Below, piece by piece: positions 8,987-21,123 of a stretch of DNA of 64,000 nt. Both the position numbers and the translations under genes were made by a program. Under the pieces are notes generated by a model. The model saw only the letters and a program-made list of their open reading frames with translations. It was not told the DNA's origin and made no database searches. Origin of the DNA: Maricaulis maris MCS10 (GTDB lineage: Bacteria > Pseudomonadota > Alphaproteobacteria > Caulobacterales > Maricaulaceae); the NCBI RefSeq assembly GCF_000014745.1, contig NC_008347.1, positions 1 through 64,000 of the forward strand, given 5' to 3'. Numbering within the stretch: position 1 is the stretch's first letter; every line of letters begins with the position of its first letter.

Positions 8987-9718
8987 GTGACCTATTGCGT
9001 TGGCCTGAAACTTGATGCGGGCCTGGTTTTCATGTCCGACACGCGCACCAATGCGGGCGTCGACAATGTGTCCAAGTTTCGCAAGCTCTTTACCTGGGAA
9101 AAGAAAGCCGAGCGGGTCATCACCATCATGACCGCCGGCAATCTGGCCACGACCCAGGCCGTGATCAGCCTGCTGGAGGAGCGGCTCAAGGCGCCGGCCG
9201 ACCGGGCTCCGTCGATCATGGAAGCGCCGACCATGTTCCAGGTAGCCACCATTGTAGGCCGGACACTCCGGGAATGTGTTGCCGAGCAGGCCGGCGACGG
9301 CCCGACATCCGAGTCGCCCTTTGGTGCGACCTTGATTGTGGGTGGCCAGATCGCCGGTCAGAAAATGTGCCTGTTCATGGTCTATCCGGAAGGCAATTTC
9401 GTCGAGGCGAGCGACGAAACGCCCTTCTTCCAGATCGGCGAGACCAAATATGGGCGCCCCATTCTGGTTCGTGCCTTCGACAAGGCGATGCGCATGGAGT
9501 CGGCCATCAAACTGCTGCTCCTGTCATTCGACTCGACGCTGAAGGCCAATCTCTCGGTCGGCATGCCGCTCGACCTGCATGCCTATCGGGCCGACAGTCT
9601 GGAACTGGGTGTGCAAAGACGGGTCGAGGAAGATGACGCCTGGTATGCCCAGCTGTCTCGTGATTGGGGTGATGCGCTGCGTTCGGCTTTCGACGGCCTG
9701 CCGGAATACACGCTATAG
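8987..9718 (+). CDS. Anbu proteasome-like Ntn hydrolase
   Basis: A 243-residue homologue of Anbu, the ancestral beta-subunit branch of the proteasome/HslV superfamily. It starts with GTG (MTYCVGLKLDAGLVF); removal of Met would expose Thr2 as the N-terminal nucleophile. The SDTRT motif (17-21) supplies the Asp equivalent to proteasome D17, and K33 is a candidate for the conserved lysine. It is the last gene of the ATP-grasp/alpha-E/transglutaminase cassette, 34 bp after the transglutaminase. Known Anbu proteins form open helical rings rather than closed barrels; natural substrates are unknown. No unfoldase gene is nearby. Confidence 0.92.
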   Translation: MTYCVGLKLDAGLVFMSDTRTNAGVDNVSKFRKLFTWEKKAERVITIMTAGNLATTQAVISLLEERLKAPADRAPSIMEAPTMFQVATIVGRTLRECVAEQAGDGPTSESPFGATLIVGGQIAGQKMCLFMVYPEGNFVEASDETPFFQIGETKYGRPILVRAFDKAMRMESAIKLLLLSFDSTLKANLSVGMPLDLHAYRADSLELGVQRRVEEDDAWYAQLSRDWGDALRSAFDGLPEYTL

Positions 9719-9744
9719 CCGGGCCGCTCTGAACGCGGACTGCC

Positions 9745-10368
9745 ATGACGATCGAAACCCTTCTGCTCTTCGCCGGTGCCCTGCTTGTCCTGTTCCTGAC
9801 GCCGGGGCCCGGCATTGCGGCAATGATCGCCCGCACGCTGGATACCGGCCCCTGGCACGCGGCCATGTATGGCGCGGGCATCCTGCTGGGCGACATGTTC
9901 TGGTTCACACTTGCCGTGACAGGATTGTCTGCGGTCGCGGAACAATTGGGCCCATTCTGGCTGGCCGCCAAGCTGGTCGGGGCCTCCTATCTCGGCTGGA
10001 TGGCGTACAAGGCCTTCTGGAGCGCCTGGACCGGCGCGCGACCGAAGCCGGTCTTCAAGGTCGGCTCGAAACGCGGCTGGATCGCGACTTTCCTGGCCGG
10101 CATCGCGATGCCGCTCTCCAATCCCAAGCCGATCGTCTTCTATCTGACGCTGGTTCCGGCCTTCGTGCCGATCGAGGCGATCACGCCCTGGAGCTTTGCC
10201 GCGATGTTGTTGATCATGGTCGCGATGGCGGTTCCGACCGCGGCTTTCTATATCGCCGCTGCCCACCGCGCCCGGGCCTGGCTGTCCACACCGACCGTGC
10301 GACGCGGCGCCGATATCCTGACCGGTTGCGTCATGACCGCCATCGCCCTGCTTCTGCTGCTGCGCTAG
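9745..10368 (+). CDS. LysE family amino-acid exporter/translocator
   Basis: A 207-residue inner-membrane protein with about six hydrophobic segments and the LysE/RhtB hallmark GALLVLFLTPGPGIAAMIART near the N-terminus, followed by MYGAGILLGDMFWF. Members export amino acids or related metabolites; the substrate cannot be read from the sequence. It follows Anbu by 26 bp on the same strand, so it could be read through from the cassette, but LysE genes are not a standard member of it and the link may be accidental. Confidence 0.9.
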   Translation: MTIETLLLFAGALLVLFLTPGPGIAAMIARTLDTGPWHAAMYGAGILLGDMFWFTLAVTGLSAVAEQLGPFWLAAKLVGASYLGWMAYKAFWSAWTGARPKPVFKVGSKRGWIATFLAGIAMPLSNPKPIVFYLTLVPAFVPIEAITPWSFAAMLLIMVAMAVPTAAFYIAAAHRARAWLSTPTVRRGADILTGCVMTAIALLLLLR

Positions 10369-10431
10369 CTGACGCGTTCGCATTTTTCACCGGCATTGGT
10401 ATTTGAAACGGCGGCCAAAGCGGCACACACT

Positions 10432-10485
10432 CCCGCGCGCACAACCGGGCCCGCGCACTCGACTGGGCCCGCGCGCACAATTGGG
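10432..10485. repeat. Three 18-bp tandem repeats upstream of the GT2 gene
   Basis: Three direct copies of an 18-bp unit start at 10432, 10450 and 10468. Each begins CCCGCGC and ends GGG; copies 1 and 3 share CCCGCGCGCACAA. The array ends eight bases before the GT2 start codon, so it forms most of the leader. If translated in the downstream frame it would give a hexapeptide repeat rich in Arg, Leu and Pro, but the ATG at 10493 after GGGG is the better start. A second 18-bp-period repeat occurs before gyrB. Confidence 0.75.
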
Positions 10486-10492
10486 GCTGTTC

Positions 10493-11269
10493 ATGAGCGA
10501 GACGATCAACACGGATTTCCGCCGCCCGGACCGGACGGATGCAACCCTGCGCGCGTCTGTCGTGATTGCTGTGCTGGACGAAGCGGAGAATGTCGCCGCC
10601 GTTTGCGACGAAGTGCTGCGCGAGATGGAGCGCGCCGGCGCCTTTGAGATCGTCTTTGTGGACGATGGCTCGACGGACGCGACGCCAGACATCCTGCAAG
10701 GCATTGCCGATGCCGACCCGCGGGTCCGGCTCGTGCGCCATGACCATCGCTGCGGCAAGTCGCAGGCGGTGCGGTCCGGTGTCCTGGCGGCGCGCGCGCC
10801 CTGGATCGCCACGCTCGATGGCGATGGCCAGAACGATCCGGCCGATCTGCCTGACATGCTGGAAAAAGCCTGGGCTGCTGAGGGCGACGCGCCACTGGTC
10901 GCCGGTACCCGCGTTCGCCGCAATGACCCCGTCTCGCGCCTGATCGCGACGCGCATCGCCAATGGCTTCCGCGCCACCGTGCTGGGGGATCATTGCCCGG
11001 ATACCGGCTGCGGCGTGAAGGTTTTCAATCGCGACAGCTTCCTGCTCCTGCCCTGTTTTGAGGGCATGCACCGTTTCCTGCCGGCGCTGTTCCAGCGCTA
11101 TGGGCATCCGCTGATCAATCACCCTGTCCAGCACCGCGCCCGTCATGCAGGGCAGTCAAAATACACCAATATTGGTCGGGCCTTCGTCGGGATTTTCGAC
11201 ACGATGGGCGTTATCTGGCTGGTCCGCCGGACCAAGGCGCCGGGCCGGATCGAAGAGCGTCAGTCGTGA
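10493..11269 (+). CDS. Glycosyltransferase family 2 (dolichol/undecaprenyl-phosphate sugar synthase like)
   Basis: A 258-residue GT-A fold enzyme. It shows the nucleotide-sugar binding motifs VFVDDGSTDATPDIL and TLDGDGQNDPADL (DxD type) in the expected spacing for the DPM1/ArnC branch, which transfers a sugar to a polyprenyl phosphate. Only a weak hydrophobic C-terminus is present, so it may be membrane associated rather than integral. Its stop overlaps the GTG of the downstream GT39 gene (GTGA). A donor-making GT2 coupled to a GT39 strongly suggests lipid-linked sugar synthesis followed by transfer to an envelope acceptor. Confidence 0.92.
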   Translation: MSETINTDFRRPDRTDATLRASVVIAVLDEAENVAAVCDEVLREMERAGAFEIVFVDDGSTDATPDILQGIADADPRVRLVRHDHRCGKSQAVRSGVLAARAPWIATLDGDGQNDPADLPDMLEKAWAAEGDAPLVAGTRVRRNDPVSRLIATRIANGFRATVLGDHCPDTGCGVKVFNRDSFLLLPCFEGMHRFLPALFQRYGHPLINHPVQHRARHAGQSKYTNIGRAFVGIFDTMGVIWLVRRTKAPGRIEERQS

Positions 11270-12935
11270 CCCAGGACGGGCATCGCCTGGGCTGGAAGGA
11301 CTGGCTGGTTCTCGTCGCCCTGTCGGCGCTCGTTCTTCTGCCGGGTCTTGCATCCATTCCGCCGGTCGACCGGGACGAGTCGCGCTATGCCGTGGCGACC
11401 AGCCAGATGCTGGCGACCGGCGATTTCATCGATATCCGGTTCCAGGAGGAGCAACGCTATCTCCAGCCGGCCGGTGTCTACTGGCTGCAATCATTCGCTG
11501 TGGCGGTGTCCGGCACCGGCGATGAGCGCGCCATCTGGGCGCACCGGATCCCCTCCTTCCTCGGCATTCTCGCCGCCGTTCTGATGACCGGCGCGCTGGC
11601 GACCCGGCTCTACGGAAGCCATGCCGGCCTCGCCGCGGCCCTGCTGGTGGCAACCAGTTTTGCCGTCGGCTTTGAGGCGCGGATCGCCAAGACCGATGCG
11701 GTCTTGCTGGCGACCATCACCGCCGCCCATCTGGCCTTGATGCGGATCTATCTCGAACCGGTCGGGCATTGGTGGCGACCGGCCCTGTTCTGGGCGGCGC
11801 TCGGGGCCGGCATGATGGTCAAGGGGCCGATCATCCTGCTCTTTGTCGGCCTCGCACTGGCCGGCCTGCTGGTCTGGGACCGCAAGTTCGTCTGGCTGAA
11901 AGAACTCAAACCGTTGTGGGGCGTGCCGCTATTCCTGCTGATTGCCCTGCCCTGGTATGTGGCTATCGGTATCGTCTCGGACGGTGGATTTTACGCCGAG
12001 GCTGTCGGCGACAGCCTGATGGGCAAGGTGGGTGAGAGCCAGCAATCGCATGCCGGACCGCCGGGCTATTATCTCGGCCTGTTCTCGCTGACCTTCTGGC
12101 CGGGTTCACTCTTCTTCGTCTTTGCTGCTCATTGGGCTTGGTCCAATCGTGGCCAGGCGGCGGTGCGCTATCTGATCGCCTGGATCGTGCCGGCCTGGAT
12201 CGCTTACGAGCTGATCGCCACCAAGCTGCCGCACTACATCATGCCGCTCTATCCGGCGATGGCCTGTCTGGCGGCGGCGGCAATCTTCCTGCCCGGGCAG
12301 GCGCGCTCGCCGCTCTGGGTGCGCATCGGTGCGGGTATTTACGCCATTGTCTGGCTTGCCTTCAGTGGCCTGGTCGCGGCGCTGGGTCCGGCCGGTCTGC
12401 ACTGGGCCGAGGGGCGATTATCCCCGGTTCTGGTGATGGCCGGCGTGGCAGTCTTTGTCGCCGCCGCCTTGGCTGTCGGGCTCTATCTGACCGGGCGACG
12501 GCAATCCTCGCTTCTCGCGGGTCTGGCCGCCGGCGCGCTGGGCGCGGTGACCGTCTATGGCGGGACACTGCCGCGGCTCGAGACATTGTGGCTGACCCCA
12601 CGGATCGTGGCGGCGGTTGATGCCCATGGGGACTGCACGCCGACCCGGCTTGTCACGTCGGCCTTTCGCGAGCCCAGCCTCGTCTATCAACACGGGCCGT
12701 ATGACACGGTGCTGGCGGCCAGCCCGATCGACGCGGCGGACCAGCTGGCCGCGGACATGGATTGCTCGCTGGCCCTGCTCGACGCGACCGAGGTTGACGA
12801 TTTCCTGGCCCGGGCGGCGGCAATTGATGTGTCATTGGAACCCTTGGCGCTGATCGAAGGGCAAAACTACTCCAATGGCGATGAGATGGCGCTGACGCTC
12901 TATCGCGCTTCTGGCAATGCGCCCGGGACCGACGG

Positions 12936-12939
<4 letters not shown>
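11266..12939 (+). CDS. Glycosyltransferase family 39 (ArnT/PMT-like) membrane protein
   Basis: A 557-residue polytopic membrane protein. Near the N-terminus it has PPVDRDESRYA followed by LATGDFIDIRF, the acidic catalytic loop pattern of ArnT/GT83-GT39 enzymes, which use polyprenyl-phosphate sugars to modify lipid A, proteins or other periplasmic acceptors. About ten to twelve hydrophobic segments and a shorter soluble C-terminal part follow. It starts with GTG overlapping the GT2 stop, and ends with a GTGA overlap onto the VTT gene, so the three are translationally coupled. The acceptor is unknown; polymyxin-type lipid A modification is one option. Confidence 0.9.
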
Positions 12940-16119
<3,180 letters not shown>

Positions 16120-16148
16120 CGCGCGCTGCCCTCGCGACGAATTCGAAG

Positions 16149-16177
16149 ACGCCCGCCTGTTTCAGGCGGGCGTTTTT
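16149..16177 (+). terminator. Rho-independent terminator of gyrB
   Basis: An 11-bp perfect stem (ACGCCCGCCTG / CAGGCGGGCGT) with a TTT loop is followed by a run of five T (16173-16177), 30 bp after the gyrB stop. Confidence 0.93.
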
Positions 16178-16202
16178 CGTCCCAACCACATAATGTTTGT
16201 TA

Positions 16203-16244
16203 TCCCCGACGAGTGCCCCGCGAAAGCGGGGCGAAGACCGGGGA
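16203..16244. repeat. Nested palindromic intergenic element
   Basis: Two nested stems: outer TCCCCG (16203-16208) with CGGGGA (16239-16244), inner CCCCGC (16216-16221) with GCGGGG (16226-16231) around a GAAA tetraloop. The form resembles the dispersed palindromic elements common between genes in alphaproteobacteria. Only a genome-wide count would show whether it is repetitive. The surrounding 16178-16394 carries no convincing gene. Confidence 0.5.
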
Positions 16245-16394
16245 CCTGATTGGTGGCCTCGCCGGCCCGGAGGATTCCTGGCCCGTCGTCGCGATGATCA
16301 TTGTCGTGACGGGTCTTTTCCTGGCGAATAGCTGGCGACGGGGCGAGCTGCGGGACAGGCGGGTGGCGTGACGCCCCCCCCAAGCGCGGGATCG

Positions 16395-17399
16395 CTAGGC
16401 GAGGGCCTCGCGGTAGGTTGTCTTCAACGCATCGGGAATGGTGTCGATGGTGTCGATCACGTCACAGAAACGGGTTCGAAGGAGAGCTTTGAGCGCATCT
16501 GACAACGGCAGGTCGGTGAAGCCCTCGGTGATATCGTCATGGGCGCCGCCGAGCAGGGCCTGCAACTCGTCGGCGCTGGACAGCTCGCTGACCCGCCGCG
16601 CAGCCCACAGGCGGGACTGGTTGAATTGCGCCAGGAAGTGATCGCGCTCCTTTGCCACGTGCGCAGGCACCTTGCGAAAACCGGCCCAGGCCGTGGCCAC
16701 ACCACCAATCACCTTGTTCAGGCGGGCAAACATGACCATGCGCTCGCGCAAGGACACATTGGAATAGCTGTCATCCTCAGCTACGCGCTTGAGCGCCGCC
16801 CCTCTCGGTATCGGTGCGTCAAGCGCCGCTTTGTAGCGGGCCCAGAAAGCATCGGGCTCGTGCCGCATCTCGTCGGCGGAAAGGAAGACCACCCGCTGGA
16901 AATGCTGCGAATAAGTCGCCTGGATATGGGCGAGATCGAGTGCATGTTCCACCAGGGCGCCGTGGGTAGCGAGAAATTCGGCGCCATTTCCGAAGCCGCC
17001 TTCCTTGATTGACTGCTCATGCGCGGCGCGGACCCAGTCCAGCGGGTTGCGGACAAGAAAAAGCGCCGTGTGTGAAATCCGGGCCTGTCCGGTGATGCTG
17101 GCGGCGACCCGGTGCAGGTCAGCAATTTTGGGCAGGAGTTTCGGCTGGTCCATATAAGCCCAGGCGAACCCTTCGGACGAGGCGATCAGCGTTGTGCCTG
17201 CCTTTGGGGTGACGCCGAAATCGAGCCGCGGAAGTCCGGTTAGCTGACCCTTGGCGGCGAGTTGCCGCGCCGCATTGGCGGCCGCACCGAGATTGGACGC
17301 AGTGTACTGCTTGTCCTCACCCCAGACGCTCTGAAGGAATGTGGACCCGCATTTGGGCAGGCCGAAATGGATGAACTTGGCTTGATATGGCTGAGCCAT
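16395..17399 (-). CDS. Sulfotransferase-like P-loop protein
   Basis: A 334-residue protein starting MAQPYQAKFIHFGLPKCGSTFLQ; residues 11-23 match the PAPS 5'-phosphosulfate binding loop of sulfotransferases (GxPKxGST). The second expected element, a 3'-phosphate binding stretch, is seen as FLVRNPLDWVRAAHEQS. No signal peptide or membrane helix is obvious, so it is probably cytosolic and sulfates a sugar, lipid or envelope precursor; the acceptor cannot be predicted. It is monocistronic, convergent with gyrB and 62 bp downstream of the polA start-side neighbour on the same strand (polA ends upstream of it at 17462). Confidence 0.75.
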   Translation of the reverse strand: MAQPYQAKFIHFGLPKCGSTFLQSVWGEDKQYTASNLGAAANAARQLAAKGQLTGLPRLDFGVTPKAGTTLIASSEGFAWAYMDQPKLLPKIADLHRVAASITGQARISHTALFLVRNPLDWVRAAHEQSIKEGGFGNGAEFLATHGALVEHALDLAHIQATYSQHFQRVVFLSADEMRHEPDAFWARYKAALDAPIPRGAALKRVAEDDSYSNVSLRERMVMFARLNKVIGGVATAWAGFRKVPAHVAKERDHFLAQFNQSRLWAARRVSELSSADELQALLGGAHDDITEGFTDLPLSDALKALLRTRFCDVIDTIDTIPDALKTTYREALA

Positions 17400-17461
17400 G
17401 CCGGCTGCTCCTTAAGATTAGGCGGGTCTGGCGCGATTTACTCGCCAAGATCGCGTTTGAT

Positions 17462-20248
17462 TCAATGAGCTTCACCCCAGGTCCGTCCCGCCTTCGCGTC
17501 CACCACCAGCGGCACGCTCAGCTCCAGCGCGGGCGAGCAGGCCTCACCCATCACCTTTGCTGTCAGCGCAATCAGATCGGCGGCCTGGTTTTCCGGCACT
17601 TCAAACACCAGTTCATCATGCACCTGGAGCAGCATTTTCGCATCGAGATTGGCGGCGTTCAGCGCGTCATCCATGCGGATCATGGCCCGGCGGATGACGT
17701 CGGCGGCTGAGCCCTGGATCGGGGCGTTGATGGCCTGGCGTTCGGCGAACATGCGCATATTGGGGTTTTTGTCGCGAATGCCCGGGAAATGGGCGCGGCG
17801 GCCGAAAATGGTCTCGACATAGCCGGTCTCGGCGGCCTTGGCCTTCATCTCATCCATATAGGCGCGGATGCCGGGGAATTTCTCGAAATAGGCGTCGATG
17901 AAGGCCTTGGCCTCGTCGCGCTTGACCCCGATCTGGTTGGCCAGGCCGAAGGCGGAAATGCCGTAGATGACGCCGAAATTGATCGCCTTGGCCTTGCGCC
18001 GGACCATCGGATCCATGCCCTCGATCGGCACGCCAAACACTTCCGAGGCGGTCATCGCATGGATGTCGGTGCCGTCCCGGAAGGCCTGTTTGAGGCTTTC
18101 AACGTTGGCGATATGGGCGAGAAGGCGCAGCTCGACCTGGGAATAATCGGCGGCGACCAGGACATGGCCCGGTTCGGCGATAAAGACTTCGCGGATCTGG
18201 CGGCCAGCCTCGGTGCGGATCGGGATGTTCTGCAGATTGGGCTCGGTCGAGGACAGGCGCCCGGTCGTGGTCGCGGCCAAGGAGAAGGAGGTGTGGACGC
18301 GCTTCGTGTCGCGATTGATATGGGCGAAGAGGCTGTCGGAATAAGTCGACTTCAGCTTGGCAAACTGGCGGTATTCCAGCAGCGCGACCGGCAGGGCATG
18401 GCCCTCGGCCGCGAGCTGGTCGAGCACGGCGGCATCGGTCGACCAAGCCCCGGTCTTGGTCTTCTTGCCACCGGGTAACCCCATCTCTCCAAACAGGATT
18501 TCCCCGATTTGTTTCGGTGACGCAACGTTGAAGTCGCGGCCTGCGGCCTCATGGGCCTCGGCCTCGGCGGCCATCATCTTCTGGCCGAAATCGGAGGACA
18601 GGCGATTTAGCTGGTCCGGATCGACCTTGATGCCGACCCGCTCCATTTTCGACAGCACATCGGCCATCGGCCGTTCCAGCGTCTCATAGACCGTCGCCAT
18701 TTTCTTGGCGACCAGGGCCGGTTTCAGGATTTCCCACAGCCGCAGCGTGATGTCGGCATCTTCGGCGGCATAGAGCGTCGCCTTGTCCAGCGGCACCTTG
18801 TCGAAGGTGATCTGGTTCTTGCCGGTGCCGCAGATCTCCTTGAAGGGGATGCAGGTATGGCCCAGATGAAGTTCGGCCAGCGCGTCCATGCCATGCCCGT
18901 GCAGGCCGGCCTCCATGACATAGGAGATCAGCATGGTGTCGTCATAGGGCGCGACATCAATGCCATAGCGCGACAACACGCCGAGATCATATTTGAAATT
19001 CTGGCCGATCTTCAGCACGGCCGGGTCTTCCAGCAGGGGTTTCAGTACCTTCAGCGCCTGATCCATCGGGATCTGTTCCGGCGCGGCGCCGGTGTCGAAC
19101 ATGTCGCCCGTGCCCTGCGGGTCGACATGGGCGAGCGGGATATAGCAGGCCCTGCCCGGCGCTGTGGCCAGCGAAATGCCGACCAGGCCGGACGCGGTCG
19201 AGGACAGGGCATCGGTCTCGGTATCAACGGCGATCTGGCCGGCTTCGAAGCTCTTGGCGATCCAGCGCTCGAGCGCCTCCATTGTCGTTACGCACTCATA
19301 GTCGTCGCGATTGATGGGCGCCGTGGCATCGCCGGTCTCATCGGCCCGCGGTCCGCCCAAAGCTTCTTCGACCTTGCGGGTGAAGGAGCGGAATTCCATC
19401 TCCCGCAGGAAGGGGACGAGGACGTCTGGATCGGGCTCGGCAAGACCGAATTCCTCCAGCCTTTCCGGCATGGGCGCATCGAGTTTCAGGGTCACCAGGT
19501 CGCGCGAGATGCGGGCATCCTCGGCATGGGCGAGCAGTTTTTCGCGCCGGCCCTTCTGCTTGATCTCACCGGCCCGCTCGAGCAGCGTGTCGAGATCGCC
19601 GTATTCATTGATCAACAGCGCCGCCGTCTTCACGCCGATACCGGGCACGCCGGGCACATTGTCGACGCTGTCGCCGGCCAGGGACTGGATATCGATGACC
19701 TTGTCCGGCCCGACGCCGAACTTTTCCATCACTTCAGGGACCTGGATGCGCTTGTTCTTCATGGCGTCGAACATGGAGACCTTGTCGGTCACCAATTGCA
19801 TCAGATCCTTGTCCGACGAGACGATGGTGACATCCGCACCCAGCGCCTCGGCCTGGCGGGCATAGGTGGCGATGATGTCATCGGCCTCGTAATTCTCCAG
19901 CTCGACACAGGGCGTGCCGAAGGCGCGGGTCGCATCGCGGATGATGGAGAATTGCGGGATCAGATCTTCCGGCGCCGGGGGCCGGTTGGCCTTGTAGAGG
20001 TCATAGAGATCATTGCGGAAGGTCTTGCCGGAATGGTCGAAGATCACCGCCAGGTGCGACGGCTGATCGTCACCCTTCAGGTCTTCCAGCAGCTTCCACA
20101 ACATGTTGCAAAAGCCCTGCACCGCCCCGGTTGGCGTCCCGTCGGTCCGGGTCAAAGGTGGCAGTGCGTGATAGGCCCGGAAGATATAGCCCGACCCGTC
20201 GATCAGATAGACGTGGCTGGTCTCGTCGACGGGTTTGGTCGTGGCCAT
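17462..20248 (-). CDS. polA: DNA polymerase I
   Basis: A full-length 928-residue Pol I with three domains. The N-terminal 5'-nuclease domain runs to about residue 300. The 3'-5' exonuclease appears active: Exo I VDTETDAL, Exo II NFKYDLGVLSRYG and Exo III YAAEDADITLRL all keep their acidic residues. The polymerase domain has motif A DYSQVELRLLAH, motif B KAINFGVIYGISAFGLA and motif C QVHDELVFEVP. It fills gaps, removes primers and repairs DNA. ATG start at 20248. It stands alone; upstream is a palindromic intergenic element. Confidence 0.98.
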   Translation of the reverse strand: MATTKPVDETSHVYLIDGSGYIFRAYHALPPLTRTDGTPTGAVQGFCNMLWKLLEDLKGDDQPSHLAVIFDHSGKTFRNDLYDLYKANRPPAPEDLIPQFSIIRDATRAFGTPCVELENYEADDIIATYARQAEALGADVTIVSSDKDLMQLVTDKVSMFDAMKNKRIQVPEVMEKFGVGPDKVIDIQSLAGDSVDNVPGVPGIGVKTAALLINEYGDLDTLLERAGEIKQKGRREKLLAHAEDARISRDLVTLKLDAPMPERLEEFGLAEPDPDVLVPFLREMEFRSFTRKVEEALGGPRADETGDATAPINRDDYECVTTMEALERWIAKSFEAGQIAVDTETDALSSTASGLVGISLATAPGRACYIPLAHVDPQGTGDMFDTGAAPEQIPMDQALKVLKPLLEDPAVLKIGQNFKYDLGVLSRYGIDVAPYDDTMLISYVMEAGLHGHGMDALAELHLGHTCIPFKEICGTGKNQITFDKVPLDKATLYAAEDADITLRLWEILKPALVAKKMATVYETLERPMADVLSKMERVGIKVDPDQLNRLSSDFGQKMMAAEAEAHEAAGRDFNVASPKQIGEILFGEMGLPGGKKTKTGAWSTDAAVLDQLAAEGHALPVALLEYRQFAKLKSTYSDSLFAHINRDTKRVHTSFSLAATTTGRLSSTEPNLQNIPIRTEAGRQIREVFIAEPGHVLVAADYSQVELRLLAHIANVESLKQAFRDGTDIHAMTASEVFGVPIEGMDPMVRRKAKAINFGVIYGISAFGLANQIGVKRDEAKAFIDAYFEKFPGIRAYMDEMKAKAAETGYVETIFGRRAHFPGIRDKNPNMRMFAERQAINAPIQGSAADVIRRAMIRMDDALNAANLDAKMLLQVHDELVFEVPENQAADLIALTAKVMGEACSPALELSVPLVVDAKAGRTWGEAH

Positions 20249-20389
20249 GGGGTGTGTCTCCGGGCGGATCGGCAGGCGGGCAAATCAGTTGCGGGCGAGA
20301 CTAGCGCGGGCGAGGCGTCCGGTCATGGGTGGAGTGCGGTGGCGATTGGGAGGAGCGAGGTCCCAAGCCAGCTTTCTCTTGATCCAATG

Positions 20390-20438
20390 TCATCCCGGGC
20401 GGATGACCTGCTCAGGGCCCGGCTTGCGTCCGGGAGGA
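20390..20438. repeat. Palindromic intergenic element
   Basis: An outer 9-bp stem (TCATCCCGG at 20390 with CCGGGAGGA at 20430, one mismatch) encloses two smaller hairpins: TCATCC/GGATGA (20390-20406) and CCCGG/CCGGG. It resembles the short dispersed palindromes of alphaproteobacterial intergenic regions and lies in the 211-bp gap between the polA start and the next gene. Confidence 0.45.
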
Positions 20439-20459
20439 CAACCGGAAATCCTCCCCGTC

Positions 20460-20858
20460 TCAACTCACCGCCCAGGCCAGCGCCCCGCCTGCCACCACTG
20501 TGAACGGCGCCATCGCTTGCAGCGACCAGGGCGGCAAATGCCTTGCCCAGAATTTCGCATAGGCGTGGTGCCAGCGACGGGGTGCGATGGCGATGAGCGC
20601 GGAGCTGCCGACGATGAACACCCCGGCCCAGAAAAAGGCCTGCGGCCAGGTCGTGGCGTCGGCCACGCCGATCAGGGCCAGGCCGACCAGGGCGCGCAGG
20701 GCGTGTTCGCCAAAGTGGATGAACGGTGTCGATCCCATGGCCTCCAATGCCTTGAGGGCCAAGCCTGGCCGCAACAGGCATAGCCCGGCGACGCCGATCA
20801 GCCAGACCGCAAACAGCTGGACGATCAGACGGGAGAGGTCGGTGATGAACTCGGTCAT
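20460..20858 (-). CDS. Small multi-pass membrane protein, function unknown
   Basis: With the ATG at 20858 the product is 132 residues and has about four hydrophobic helices (LIVQLFAVWLIGVAGLCLL, ALRALVGLALIGVADA, FFWAGVFIVGSSALIAI, MAPFTVVAGGALAWAV). I do not recognise a family with certainty. The longer frame to 21032 adds a non-hydrophobic, Arg-rich extension that looks like intergenic sequence. No strong ribosome site precedes 20858, which lowers certainty about the start. It lies alone between polA and a terminator. Uniform GC-rich codon use supports coding. Confidence 0.65.
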   Translation of the reverse strand: MTEFITDLSRLIVQLFAVWLIGVAGLCLLRPGLALKALEAMGSTPFIHFGEHALRALVGLALIGVADATTWPQAFFWAGVFIVGSSALIAIAPRRWHHAYAKFWARHLPPWSLQAMAPFTVVAGGALAWAVS

Positions 20859-21069
20859 GGGAGCAAGGTGTATCGCGGCGTCGGTTTGGTTCAATGGCAA
20901 TCGCAGGTCATCGACCATCAAGGGGATGGACCTGACCGCGCAAAGCTCACCTCTCTCCGATCGGTGAGAGGGAAGTGCGCCCCGACAGAAAAATCCAGGA
21001 ACCTTGCCCTTCCCTCCCATCATCCGGCGCATAAGCGTGTGGGGACGAGGGTGCCTGCCAGACGCCTAC

Positions 21070-21102
21070 AAAAAAGGCCCCGGAGCCTTAGCTCCGGAGC
21101 CT
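21070..21102 (-). terminator. Rho-independent terminator of the prolyl oligopeptidase gene
   Basis: Read on the minus strand, a 12-bp stem AGGCTCCGGAGC / GCTCCGGGGCCT (one G-T pair) with loop TAAG is followed by six T. It lies 22 bp beyond the stop codon of the peptidase gene ending at 21124. Confidence 0.92.
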
Positions 21103-21123
21103 TTCTTCTGCATCAGGTCGACC

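Noticed and set aside
16213-16371. A short plus-strand frame with a membrane-like stretch (MIIVVTGLFLANSW) after the gyrB terminator
   Set aside because: It starts inside the palindromic element with no ribosome site. It may be a remnant of a membrane protein but this cannot be supported.
18857-20503. A 548-codon open frame on the plus strand, antisense to polA
   Set aside because: polA on the minus strand is certain from all its motifs; in high-GC DNA the opposite frame is often open. The antisense product has no recognisable domain.
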